The notes beneath the pieces were generated by a model. It saw nothing but the letters and a program-made list of their open reading frames with translations, ran no database searches and was not told the DNA's origin. DNA of 64,000 nt from Wuchereria bancrofti (taxonomy: Eukaryota; Nematoda; Chromadorea; Rhabditida; Onchocercidae), in the NCBI GenBank assembly GCA_005281725.1, contig SSBO01000012.1, forward strand, positions 8,100,866 to 8,164,865, read 5' to 3'. Shown in pieces: positions 1 through 10,921 of this stretch; within the stretch, counting starts at the first letter, position 1; every line of letters begins with the position of its first letter. The translations under genes and the position numbers were made by a program.

Positions 1-681
1 GTGTATAATCATTAGCTCGGTTCTCCCAGAAATTTATTTTAATCTGTTTTCTGTTAAAATGACTATATCAAATGACTTACTCCCATCTTTTGCTTAACTG
101 TGCTCTGTGGAATTTTTTGCTTCAGTGTTCCATTCTGCTTGTAGTGGTAAAAGTACGCAGCCTTAGTTTACATTTCGCAACGCTGCTTATTTCATTTACT
201 TTTGCGTACTAGTCGTTATACTTCCATGCATGTTTAATAGTGCAAAAAGGGACTTGGTTCTACTGTTTAGAAAGATTTATTAGTTAATTCTTGTTGAAAG
301 GTTGCTGCTTGCATTTCTTGTGCGAATGTATTTCTGAAATTACCGCTTTATGTCATTATTGGGAAGCTGTCCTGTATCATTATTCTCCATACAGGGCATA
401 TCCTTTCTGATGAAATTCCTTATTGGTTCGTTAGCCAGGATGGATAATGAGAGAAGAGATCAGGACAGCTGTCGAACTTGAATGCTGTATTTTTGTATAT
501 ACGTAGTTTCTGCTTTTCTGTTTATACGTTTCATTTTGGACGATGATAGTATTCGTTTTTTCAAACATAAACGTTCCTGTTTAAATTAGATTCAATTGAT
601 GATCAGTCGTTAAATTAATAGCCATTTGGTCTTCACTTTTTACTGGAAAGAGGCAAAAATCTAAGCCGGAAAACCGAATTT
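1..681. other. Non-coding stretch downstream of the FAHD1-like gene
   Basis: I see no reading frame of useful length, RNA gene or repeat here. The gene on the minus strand ends at 682, so the right edge probably holds its very short 3' untranslated region. The rest is intergenic or belongs to a gene lying to the left of the window. Confidence 0.5.
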
Positions 682-686
682 TTATT
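681..686 (-). promoter_or_regulatory. AATAAA polyadenylation signal overlapping the fahd-1 stop codon
   Basis: The plus strand reads TTTATT, which is AATAAA on the gene strand. It shares bases with the terminal CAA-TAA codons. Cleavage 10-25 bases further on would leave almost no 3' untranslated region. Confidence 0.45.
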
Positions 687-1613
687 GGACGTAAAATTTG
701 AACGATGCGATATCTTTCAAACCAAATTCAATGCAGTCACCAGATTTTACAGGTGTTATGCCTGATGGTGTACCTGTGAGGAGCATATCACCTGGTTCCA
801 TGGTGACGTATTTTGTTAAAACTTCGATTAAAGTTGGTATGTCGAAAATCATAGCGTCGGTTCGGCAGCGCTGCTTTTCTTCGTCATTTATACGACAAAA
901 CAACACAACGTCGTGTGGATTGGCGATTTTACTGACTTCAATGAAGGATCCTACCGGACATGAGGTATCGAATGATTTTGCCAGGAACCAAGGCATCCCC
1001 GTTTTTTTCGCTTCATCCTGGAAATTAAGGCTATATGTCAAAAAATACGCTTTATTGAAGTCAGGTTCCCACGCGGCTACCAGCTATTGACAGACATTTC
1101 AATGGCTCAACAACTGCGTTACACGAGGGTTCACTAAAGCAGTCGGAATCTAAAAACCGGAACTTTCAGACAGCACTGAAGGATTTTTTTATCTGTGCAA
1201 AGGAGTATGATGACAAATGACCTGGAAGTCCCGAGCTGTCATGTCCAAGGCTACCGTGTACCCACCAATATAGTTAAATGCTCGCGAGGACGGGATATTT
1301 TTCGCTGTCTTGCTGAAAATTACACCAAGTTCCACTTCTTGATGTAATATCTTACAACCAGGCGGCGGGACGATAAGTTGTCCTTGTGACACATAACTGT
1401 TTGTTGATTTCGCAAAAAACAGTGGTATTTTCGGTATCGCATTTCCCAATTCTAAAGCATGCTCCTGCAAAAACCATTAAATGAATTGAACCTTCGTAAA
1501 AATATGTACTATGCATATGCATATATTCTTTAAAGATAACAAACCTTATAATTCCTACCAACACAAACAATCTTCTTCCCGAGATTACGAAAATTTGACA
1601 ATTGCAACACCAT
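682..1613 (-). CDS. fahd-1: FAHD1-like fumarylacetoacetate hydrolase-domain protein (acylpyruvase / oxaloacetate decarboxylase family)
   Basis: Three phase-0 exons, 1613-1545, 1464-1222 and 1017-682, encode 215 residues, close to the usual FAHD1 length of about 220. The N terminus reads KKIVCVGRNY. Residues H25 and E28 match the family's catalytic His-Glu pair. E66, E68 (in HQEVELGV) and D97 (in LDMTARD) match the three Mg2+ ligands, and K118 lies in LAKSF. The C-terminal half has MIFDIP and GDMLLTGTPSG. The protein is therefore expected to be active. Known family members are mitochondrial enzymes that hydrolyse acylpyruvates and decarboxylate oxaloacetate. The start ATG is the only one that gives the conserved N terminus in frame. 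The stop codon overlaps an AATAAA signal, so the 3' untranslated region looks very short. Function is inferred from family. Confidence 0.92.
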
Positions 1614-3497
1614 CTTCTGAACAGAACTTAGAAGATTAGTTAGAGGTCGCTTGAACTGGAAGAACGAGCGAGTGCTCTCTGGGTATTTATGAAAATATGA
1701 TGTCTAAATCCTTTCATAATTTATTCTTATCATTAATTAAATATCATTGAGCAATATTTAATTATGTCGCTCTAACAATACTATCATAATATGGTTGGAA
1801 AATATTTGCAATTAAAATGAATAATATTCTTAGCATTATATCTTTTAAGTCATTTACAAATTTTATAATACATAAAAAAGTATAGCAAATGAAGTTGTGC
1901 ATCATATGACTTAAAGCAATTGCTGTGTTTTCACATCTTTTAACACCTTAAAGACTGAACGGCAGTTACAAACTTTCTGGAAGTACTGGTAACAATTAGC
2001 GGACGAAAGTTTGCTTATCGTTGTTATTTCTGTCTACGATCTGCCATAAGAAGTTGATGAGAATATTTGAAATGTTAACTATTAAATTAATAAAATATTA
2101 TTAGTTACTGGATGTTCAACAGCTGATTAGTTTCTTGTCTCTTACATATGATTGGTAGTATTCTTCAGATTCCTTTTATTTTAACTTATTCAATTTGTCA
2201 CTTGAAACTGTTATAAAATATTTAAGTATTTTTTCTAATTACTTAATAGTTTTAATAATTCTTAAATGAAGCCAATTAATATTTGTAGCTAAATGTGTGA
2301 CCTGACACACATCCGAAAATTGTCTTATTGCCTTCAAATTATGAATTGATGATACGTTTGATACAGCTTATGCTACTAACTATTTGTTATTATTATCAAG
2401 CTGTTGACATATTTTTCCTTTTGCTTTTCATGTTTTCGTGACAGTATGATACAGTTTTAAGAAATAATCTTATACTTGCCAAATTCACTTCATCCGCCTC
2501 CCTTAGAACTCACTTGGAAATAATTTCTTGCCACAATTTTCATTCCGAAATTTATATGTAAGCAATAAGAATTTAAAAAAAAATAATTTAAAGTAATTTA
2601 GAAAGATAAAACAAGTTTAAAAAAATCATGTAAAGTGATGAGATAAACATAATTCTATCTTTATTTAGAAATTTTTTTGATTATTATGTGAAAAATGATT
2701 TTCCAAACAACAGAAGTAGAGCTTTCTAACGTCATCACTACAAATGAATGATGAACAGCAACGAAGTAAATGTACACAAAATGGAACCTGAATTAAGATA
2801 ATGTTTGTATAACCGGTTGAGGTAGACCAATAAATGTATCAAAGCACTGTACAGATTTCTAGCAGTGACATGATGGGAAAAAAATATCCCTGACCTAAAT
2901 TAAAAAATTAAAAGGAAATTTAGTTTTTAATTTTCAAAGATGCATTAATAATTTAAGTTAATTCGTTAAAAAAAGATATATGAACAATTTTAAGTAATGT
3001 TGGAATGAATTAGATTTACAAAAATATTGAAGTTAGCTGTAAAGAATGCGATTGGGGCAGAAATGTGAAATTGCGCTTGCAATCATTTCATTGCTAAGAA
3101 TCATCAAGTTAATTTCATTTTGTTCACTCGAAATCCTTTTAGGAACGATATTGTATTCGGTATTGTTTCGAAAAGTATTTGGCAAGTGGCTTTTTTCAAC
3201 ACATTCAACCACATTTCGTGCTGCATCTTCCTGAAACAAATACTTTTCCTTTATATTCCTTTTCCTTTATAAGGCTGTTTTTTCGTTTTGAATTGAAGTT
3301 TATATGGTTTTTCAGAATACATTTGAGTAGAAATTGCAAAAGTGAAATCAGAAATTTTAAAAAAAATTCAAATCGAATTCAATCTTGATTTGAAAATATT
3401 CAAATCAAGATTGAATCTGGAATTTGGATAATAATTAGTGCAAAAACTTTTTTGCAAAATTCATTAGTTGGTAAAATCTTCTAAACTAATCTTTAAG
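1614..3497. other. Intergenic stretch between fahd-1 and the SDR gene
   Basis: Very A+T-rich with only short chance reading frames (for example overlapping frames on both strands at 3033-3239). No conserved protein segment or RNA gene is visible. It contains the perfect hairpin at 3377-3416. The left end should contain the fahd-1 promoter, the right end the 3' end of the dehydrogenase transcript. Confidence 0.5.
3377..3416. repeat. Perfect 18-bp inverted repeat with a 4-base loop
   Basis: The left arm ATTCAATCTTGATTTGAA (3377-3394) is followed by AATA and then its exact reverse complement (3399-3416). It lies 80 bases beyond the stop codon of the minus-strand dehydrogenase, so it would be in, or just past, that gene's 3' end. 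It could be a mobile-element terminal remnant, a cruciform or an RNA hairpin. Only the structure is certain. Confidence 0.9.
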
Positions 3498-6400
3498 TTA
3501 TCTGCTCAAAATTAATGATATTAACAATAAATAAAGACGCACAACTCGAGAAAGAAATCGGGATGCATGTATAGTCCTCAAAATTTTTCGCATTCGTGAC
3601 GAGATGTTGCTACTAAGTGATGTATTTACAGCGCCAGGATGGACAGCAATTGCTTGGATTCCCTCGATACGATCAAGGTAGCAAGCCAACATTGCTGTTG
3701 CTAATTTTGATCTGTATAATAGACAACATTTAGCAGATCCAGATTGTTTGGTCATTTTTTATCTCTTTCTTGTACTTAAAAAACATAGTGTCAATCATAT
3801 AAATATGGTAGTAAGAATACGCGATTCGAATGACCTAGCATAGCTGAGCCATCCAGAAGTACTACTCGACGGCGAAAACATTTTATGCAGGTGATCACGT
3901 TTCGAAGATATTTTCGGACACAGAAATCTAAATCAGAAATAAATTTGAGTCTATTATTTTTTCAATTTGTGAATTTCAATCAGAATCAGTTGAAACGAAT
4001 CTTACATTATCTTTCACTATATTTTACCTTTAGGAATAAGACGACTCATTTCAAAAAAAGCTTTTTTAAATTATAATCTATAACTAATCTAAATAAAAGT
4101 ATTAAATATTTCCGCAAATCGTATTTAGTTTGAAATCCAGGGAAATTTAAAGTGTTTGAAAATGAATCTGCTTCCAAACAAAGAAAAGTGGGTAGGATTC
4201 AAATGCCTTTTTTTGACAATAAATCCGGTATGAGTACAACGAAAATATGGCAAATTCGAGATCACTATGAATAAGTTTCCTGTTTTGGTTGCACTGTAAA
4301 ATTTTTTTGCACTTTGTTCACTGGATGAATGATAAAAATAAATCGACCCACTTTCCATCCGAAGTGGACGAATCAAATTTTTAAATGTATTTCGAATAAA
4401 ATACATAAATTTTTAGAATATTTAATGATCTCACTGGTATCTTCAAAAAATAGAAAATCTACCTGCTTTTCAATGAATTCTTATCCCAGCTATAAACAAT
4501 TCAACTAGCAAATGGACTGAATCAAATTTTTTAATAATTTTTACTATAATCTTTTATGATACTCATGTCTAACAGCGTTCGCAAAGATATTTCTACAAAT
4601 TTCCCGAACTTACTTTATCAGAACAGGAAGCAGCTTCGAATAGTGTTAAGATTTGTTAAAAAAAAAAAAAACAGTCGTTCGTCTTCTCTCTCCTTCTCTC
4701 CTTTTCCCTGCTCTCAGTTCAGTCTCTCATCTCCATGAATCCCCACATTTAATAATTAAACAAGAATGAAATAAGGATGAGAAAAGAGCAAGCATTTTAG
4801 GGTTTGATAATCTCGGCTTATGTTTCCTTCATATTTCATTATTTCCTTTCCTTCTCTATTTTGTTCTTTCAATGAAGTATACATGAATTACTTGTACAAA
4901 ATAGACGTAAGTGCAATAATTTTGACTCCTTTTTTCGGCGTTGCAACACCTATCAATTCGTTCAACAGGTAGAGCTGTGACAAATAATTCACCTGAAATT
5001 TGTAAATCGAATAAAATACCATAAAATTTACAACTATGTTGCACTGAATTCATATTTTTCATAAAAGATTTTCATCAAGGTATAATAGCACCACCTCTAA
5101 CAAACAAATTCTCCAAATAAACAAGCTAGGAATAAACAGATGGATACTTATTAGAAGCATCATTCCACTTTAGTAACATAAAACTTCTTTTTAAATATAC
5201 ATCATCAATTTTAAAAGAAATGAATGGAGACAAAAATATAAGAAAATTGGAGATAGCAGGAGTATGATACCTGAAATGTAGTATCAAATCCATCCTTTGT
5301 TTTACACATTTTTGGTAGTAACACACCAGCATTTAGAATGATTATATCATAACATCTGTAACAAATTCATTATCTTAAATCATAAGCAGATGTTAATAAT
5401 ACTTAAAAACATCTTGTCATAGAAGAAAATTTTTTCTTTTATAACAAACTAATAATTTAACTTCTTTCTAGCAATGAATCGATTATTGTTTGACAGAGAA
5501 TGATGTATCAAATGCATTCAACATGCTGCGGCATATCTTTTTTAGGATGATAGAAATTGCTTCTCAAATGGATGTATTAAACAAATAATTTCGAGGTACT
5601 AACGACTAAAATATGAGTTTTTGTTAGGTTTTCATATCCGATAGTAAAATTAAATCACATTGTCTCGAAGATAAATGGATGGGATATTAAGAAAACGAAT
5701 CAGCATGGATTTGAACTAAAAATCCTTCTAATCATTAAATTTAAATTCATTTTTGCAGCTTTCTCATCCAAATTTTTCTTTTTACTTTTTGCGTTTAGCT
5801 TAAGTACAGCTTATGCACTTTGTTCTTTTATCGAAAGGAATGTAAAGAAATTCGAAGAGACTGTGAAAATTTGTTACATTGAAGAATTGAAATTTTCCTG
5901 TTTCTATTCTATAACATAGAGAAACGTGAAACGTTCACCTCTTTTGAGCAGCAATCACACTAACACTTTCCGAAACTGATGACAGTTCACTCAAATCAAT
6001 GACAATGAAATCAATGGATACGTTATTACCCTGAAAAATACTTGAAGCTTTTAAAGATTGTATTGCAATTACTTTTCTTGATTCTGTGTAACTGGTAGAA
6101 GCACAAATAATATGATAAGTAGCATGATCTAGGGGACAGAACTTTACTCATTTTATAACACTTTCTTTTAATTCTCTGCTTACTTCTTGTCCCTTTAAAA
6201 TTTTTAAAATTGAAAAAAAATATTTAGAAAAGAAAATAAAAATAAAAATTTTTTTTTAAGTAAAAAATAAATAAGCTTGAAAATACTCAATCTTGTTGTA
6301 CAGTTACTATTCCCAATAACATTTTGCTTTATTATTATAGAAATTTCGATTAAAGAAATTTCGATGAAAATGTGAAAGTCTCTTTTTAAAAAAAGTAAGT

Positions 6401-7140
6401 GAATGTGACAACATAAAATCACAAACCAATCGTTTAATAATAGACGAACAAGCATATTTTGCCTTATCAATATTACGACATGCAATGGTAACGCGATACC
6501 CCTTGGCACACAGTTGAAGTGCGGTATGATAACCTAAACATAACTGTTTAAGCAGTCTATGTGATATTATTTCTTCCGATAATTTAATTATCAAATAGAT
6601 TAAAATAAACAGTTAAACAATTGACAGTATGTTGCATTGCATAAGAAGAATAATGGTTAGGTCACTGACAGTGCCTGTTTGTATCCCAATCCGAACAGTT
6701 TTGATATTTTAAATCTGAATTTAACTGAAACTATTTATTTATCATTTTTAATAATTTATAATCAAAAATATTTATTTTAACAGACTAACTGAACCCTCAT
6801 GAATTAATCGTTATTGATGTCTAAGCAGACAACTATTGATTATAAATTATTAAAAATCTTTCGAACGTCCATTTCCGATGCTTTTGACGCAATTGAGATG
6901 CAATTTTAATTCTTGGCTAGTCTATTTTCTTGCATAAAGCTTGTCTAATGTATGTAAAGAAAAGTGCAAAAGTTATATTTCACCGGGAATGGATAAGACA
7001 AAAAAAGATTAATGATTCATGCTCAGATAAAATTGCTAGCCCATATTTTATTACTGAAATGATAATAAATGTAATAGACCTATTCCCTGATTTGCTCCAG
7101 TGATAAGAACAGACTGTTGTTGATGATGATTGGTTGACAT
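3498..7140 (-). CDS. Short-chain dehydrogenase/reductase (retinol-dehydrogenase/WWOX-like)
   Basis: Eight exons join in phase: 7140-7080, 6533-6427, 6030-5939, 5355-5271, 4992-4892, 4489-4463, 3864-3835 and 3711-3498, giving 238 residues. The Rossmann signature TGANQGIG is at residues 14-21, an ARN-like cofactor segment (IACRN) follows, and NAG is at 95-97. A serine (S145 in LTS) and the catalytic pair Y166...K170 (YARSK, split by an intron) are present, followed by HPGAV. All catalytic positions are kept, so an NAD(P)-dependent oxidoreductase is expected. The substrate cannot be read from the sequence; membrane-associated retinoid or steroid enzymes are the nearest relatives. Two exons are only 27 and 30 bases long, so automatic gene finders may miss them. 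A CAG directly before the start codon looks like a trans-splice acceptor. The last 15-20 residues are hydrophobic and poorly conserved. Confidence 0.9.
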
Positions 7141-8009
7141 CTGAAGTAACATATATTTATATATATGTCTTAAGTGAATTCTGTACAGTTTATCGCCAAA
7201 CACTACAGAATCAATATGTATGATTTCCAATTGTATAAATAAACATTTAAATAAAGAAAATAAAATATATATGTATATATATAATCATTTCTATCGGTCA
7301 ACTAACTATGCATACCAGACAATTTAGAGGTTGCTCCGCCTTTTAACGCTGAAAGAATAGTTTTATTGAAGGAAGGACATTTTCAGGTAAAATATATTCA
7401 AGTAGAGACTCGATTCATTTCATCATCATTTTTCGTTTTAATCAAACCTACATACCATTTTTCATGCTGCATTGCACCTATAAACCTGATTTGCAACACC
7501 AATCTTCCGGTTACAACATTTCCACCGTTTTTATTCACTTAACATATCCTCATTGTTTCACTAAATTGGTAATGGTTACGATTAAAACTGTTTAAAGTTG
7601 AGGAGGGAAGACCACTTTTTAAGATGTAACAGCGCTTCTAACCCTTCCAATTTGAATTGTCAAATGAAGAAGCAATCAAATAATTTGGAAACAGTAATGA
7701 AATAAACTTGAATGGTGCAAAAAATATGAAATCGTTTCTTTTTTCTCATCTCTTACGTACAGAATTTCTCATTTTTAATAATATGAGACAATCATCTCCT
7801 GCAGACGTTGATTTAGCAGAGTACCTTTTTTAATTATTGTACTTTATCCATTGCTGAGGTTTAACAGCAGATGAAATTTTACTCCATGAATAAAGCATGC
7901 TTAAACTAAATACCTGAGAAATCGTAGTACCTGTTATCTTTGAAATGTGGAGTGTTATACGAAGAGCTTAGAAATTAATTTTTTATTGGACAGAGATAAA
8001 AAAGTATAT
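7141..8009. other. Intergenic stretch between the SDR and methyltransferase genes
   Basis: No coding exon is visible. Around 7255-7285 there is a simple TA/TATG-rich run. Positions 7689-7731 repeat the end of the last methyltransferase intron (see the repeat entry). Confidence 0.5.
7689..7731. repeat. Copy 1 of a 43-bp direct repeat (copy 2 at 8154-8196)
   Basis: The two copies differ at one base. Copy 2 is the 3' end of the last methyltransferase intron, including its pyrimidine-rich acceptor tract on the minus strand. Copy 1 lies 465 bases downstream, beyond the gene's stop codon, and no exon-like sequence follows it. This suggests a small local duplication or a shared repetitive element. 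Confidence 0.85.
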
Positions 8010-8014
8010 TTATT
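8009..8014 (-). promoter_or_regulatory. AATAAA polyadenylation signal overlapping the methyltransferase stop codon
   Basis: On the gene strand the end reads CGT-AAA-TAA-A, so AATAAA shares bases with the stop. A second TTTATT (plus strand) lies at 7982-7987. Either could direct cleavage. Confidence 0.35.
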
Positions 8015-10921
8015 TACGACATAAGTAGAGAATGTCTGCGCGGAATTCCGAAAACGGATTCGGATGGATTTCAACTTTTTCAAAGCCAGCATTACCGAGT
8101 AGCTGTTTAGCTTTTTCACGTCCCCACACAGTACCGAGTCCCATTGCATCTGAAAACAGTAATGAAATAAACTTGAGTGGTGCAAAAAATATGAAAATAA
8201 GCTATCCAACAACTGAATAATTGCGACTTGACGCTTCAGAGTATTTCTTCACTGCTGGAAATTTTGCATTTCACTAAGCACAAATGAAAACGAGTATAAT
8301 TTCAAAATAAAATTTTCCACGTTTCCGGAAATCCGATGTCAAATTCTCGGCAACTCAATTGAGACTCATATTTGATATATATAAGCTACCCAACAGCCCC
8401 AAAGAATCATAAGTGCAAGAAATTGTGAATGTAAAAAAGGAAGACGTTTCACTATATTATGATCAATAGCTGGTGATGATCAACAGTTCTTCTGGCAAGA
8501 TTTCAACGAAATATGTCAAATTTTAATCATAAAACTATGAAGTCAACTTTGCTTTACGATATTGAACATATACAGCAGAAAAAAGGGGCAAAGTAATACG
8601 AACTGAGATACTTCAAAGCAATCCGAAAAAAGTTTTCCAATGAATGAAATTGAACTTGAATACTGTAGCATTAAATAAATTTTCTGTTTTCTTGTGTAGA
8701 AGTTTTAAAAAATGCTCGAAACAAAAAATAATCATTGCTTAATTTCTTTCAAGGCTATACATCAGCAACATCGATAAACATAATGAGTGATTTAGTAGAA
8801 CTGCTACGTCTTCTTGATATTCTACACTGTTTGATTTCACATAAGAAATTCTTATCTTTAATCCAAGACGAAATGTAAGGCATTCGACAAAAGAGTTCCC
8901 AGTTATAAAAAATAAATTATTCAATTTACGGGCTTAATATTACCATAATTTACAGAATGAATGAATGTTTACCTTCAGAATTAATTCCGAGAGGAAGGCA
9001 ATGTGAAAGTGACACGCCATACATATATGTGGATGTATTTATTTCTTTATCTTTATAAACATTGCTCGTACCATTAGTTTCAAACATCGAAAATAAACCA
9101 TTTGGTTTCAGAACTCGATATATCTCTTTCAAGCACTGAATTACGGAATAGAGTAAGTTCTCTTTTTTTATTTATCGATAAACTTTTAACCAATACTGCA
9201 TTTAAGAATCTATCCATACGTATAAACCGTTGTTAAAAAGAAATGTCAGCAAAATGAAAGAAAATGTACTTACACGATCAGGTCTCATTTGGTCGTGGCA
9301 AGCGCCGAACATCATCACCCAATCAAACTTCTCCGTCCACTCATTCTTCATCATCTGACTATTTATTTGCATGTATGATACATTATCGAGGCCAGCATTA
9401 GCTTCATCTCTTTTCTTGTTTGCTCCAATAACAGCTTCGAGTGACATATCGATTCCAGTGAAAAAGCATTTTGGGTAATGACTCCCTAAAAACTATTAGC
9501 AGTTAGTTCTTAACGTTAGGAATTACCAACAACGTATCATGAATAGATTAAGCATATGGTCTTCACAGTATTGTTGATTTCTGAAGGTATTGTTGTAGAT
9601 GAAAAAATGTACCTAATTCTGCAATATGCATTCCTCGACCACAACCTACATGGAGAACATGAATTCCACCCTCCTCCAGTTTGTTCTGCATCCCTGTCAC
9701 AGGTACAAATTTGCTGACAATATTTTTTTTATCTGCAGCTTCTAAAACTGATGCCATCGTTTTATCAAATTCATCAAACATTTTGTTGTCTATCCCTGAA
9801 AATATTTTCAATTAATAGTAGAGTGCAATAGCAAAGTGAATAGCAGATCACTCGCAAATTTTATGAATTACTGGATTCTCGAAAATATGTGTAAAAAATG
9901 CAGAGCTACTAATATTCAATTTTTTATTTGAAATTCCTTTCAAATAATAAAAAATCTTTTTAAATAATAATAGTGACACGGAAAAAAGAGGGACGACAGC
10001 TTGCCGGCGCAAAATAACAATTACAATAAGTTGGGAATCAGTGTCAGATGTGCTTGCACTTAAATAGCATCTAGAGGAAGGAAAGTGGAAAAAGTGATAA
10101 CACCAATAAAACACTGACGGAAAACGCACTTATAATTTTGCATTAAAAAAATGAAATGTGAAGAAAGTAGGAAGCAATTTCATATTAATCATGTTGACTT
10201 TAACATACCTAATGGCCCATCTTTCCTGAAGAGCTCAATGACAGCAGGGTATGCATTGGCAAACATGAGAACAGATTGCTGGATATCAAGCAATGTATTC
10301 GGTTCGTCACCACAGAGATCTCCAATGCGTTCCTCTCTGATCCAGAATTTTTCGCCATTCTCATCCACCTCTATAATCTTACCACATACCATGAGACATA
10401 GCCATTCGCGCACATAACTAAAATTTTCCATTTCCGAATTTCAAATATGCAAATTAGTGTACACTGGGAGTTTGCAATGCGATATTACCGTTCCCTCATA
10501 TCGGCTTTTTCAGCTACCATTGTACAAGTGGCTGGTTCATTCTCCGATGATACGGCAGCAAGGGCATCGAATAACTGAAGCTTATGCCCCATGACAAGTC
10601 CAATAGAGAGCATTCCATCATTTAGTATTTCCTGTAATAACTTATTATTGATATAATTGAAAAGTCAACAAGATCTTGCAATCCTTGCATCTTCATACCT
10701 ACATGAACGATCCTACTGAAGAAAACAGTGGGCCACAGATTTATCTTCTCAGTTTCAGTAATTTATCACTGTATAAATTCCATTTTTTACAAGGATATCA
10801 CTCTAATGCACTACTGGTGATCATAATATGGTATAACACGAATTCAGGAAGAGAATGAGTAGTGACAGTAAGGAAAATATCAAATGGCACTTACCAAGAG
10901 ACGTTCCGAAAAGCCTTCCAT
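8010..10921 (-). CDS. SAM-dependent methyltransferase with N-terminal winged-helix domain (Rv2258c-like family)
   Basis: Seven exons join in phase: 10921-10895, 10631-10489, 10417-10209, 9795-9613, 9485-9274, 9135-8973 and 8149-8010, giving 358 residues. The first third (about 10-100: MGHKLQLFDAL, YVREWLCLM, GDLCGDEPN) matches the winged-helix domain found in this family. Motif I of the Rossmann methyltransferase fold is HVGCGRG at about 175-181, followed by FFTGIDMS, an acidic FDWVMMFGACHD strand and the post-motif YRVLKPNGLFSMFE. The C terminus is AGFEKVEIHPN and then a strand. C. elegans has a small family of such proteins; their substrates are not established. The start ATG sits just before the conserved FSERLLEIL. 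A second in-frame possibility is an upstream exon near 11580-11640 ending in a good GTATGT donor, which I consider less likely. Confidence 0.9.

Noticed and set aside
698..1090. 130-codon plus-strand frame
   Set aside because: It is the antisense shadow of the conserved third FAHD1 exon; its own translation resembles nothing.
7255..7285. TA-rich run considered as an array or origin
   Set aside because: A simple short microsatellite without repeat units or spacers; no CRISPR-like order.
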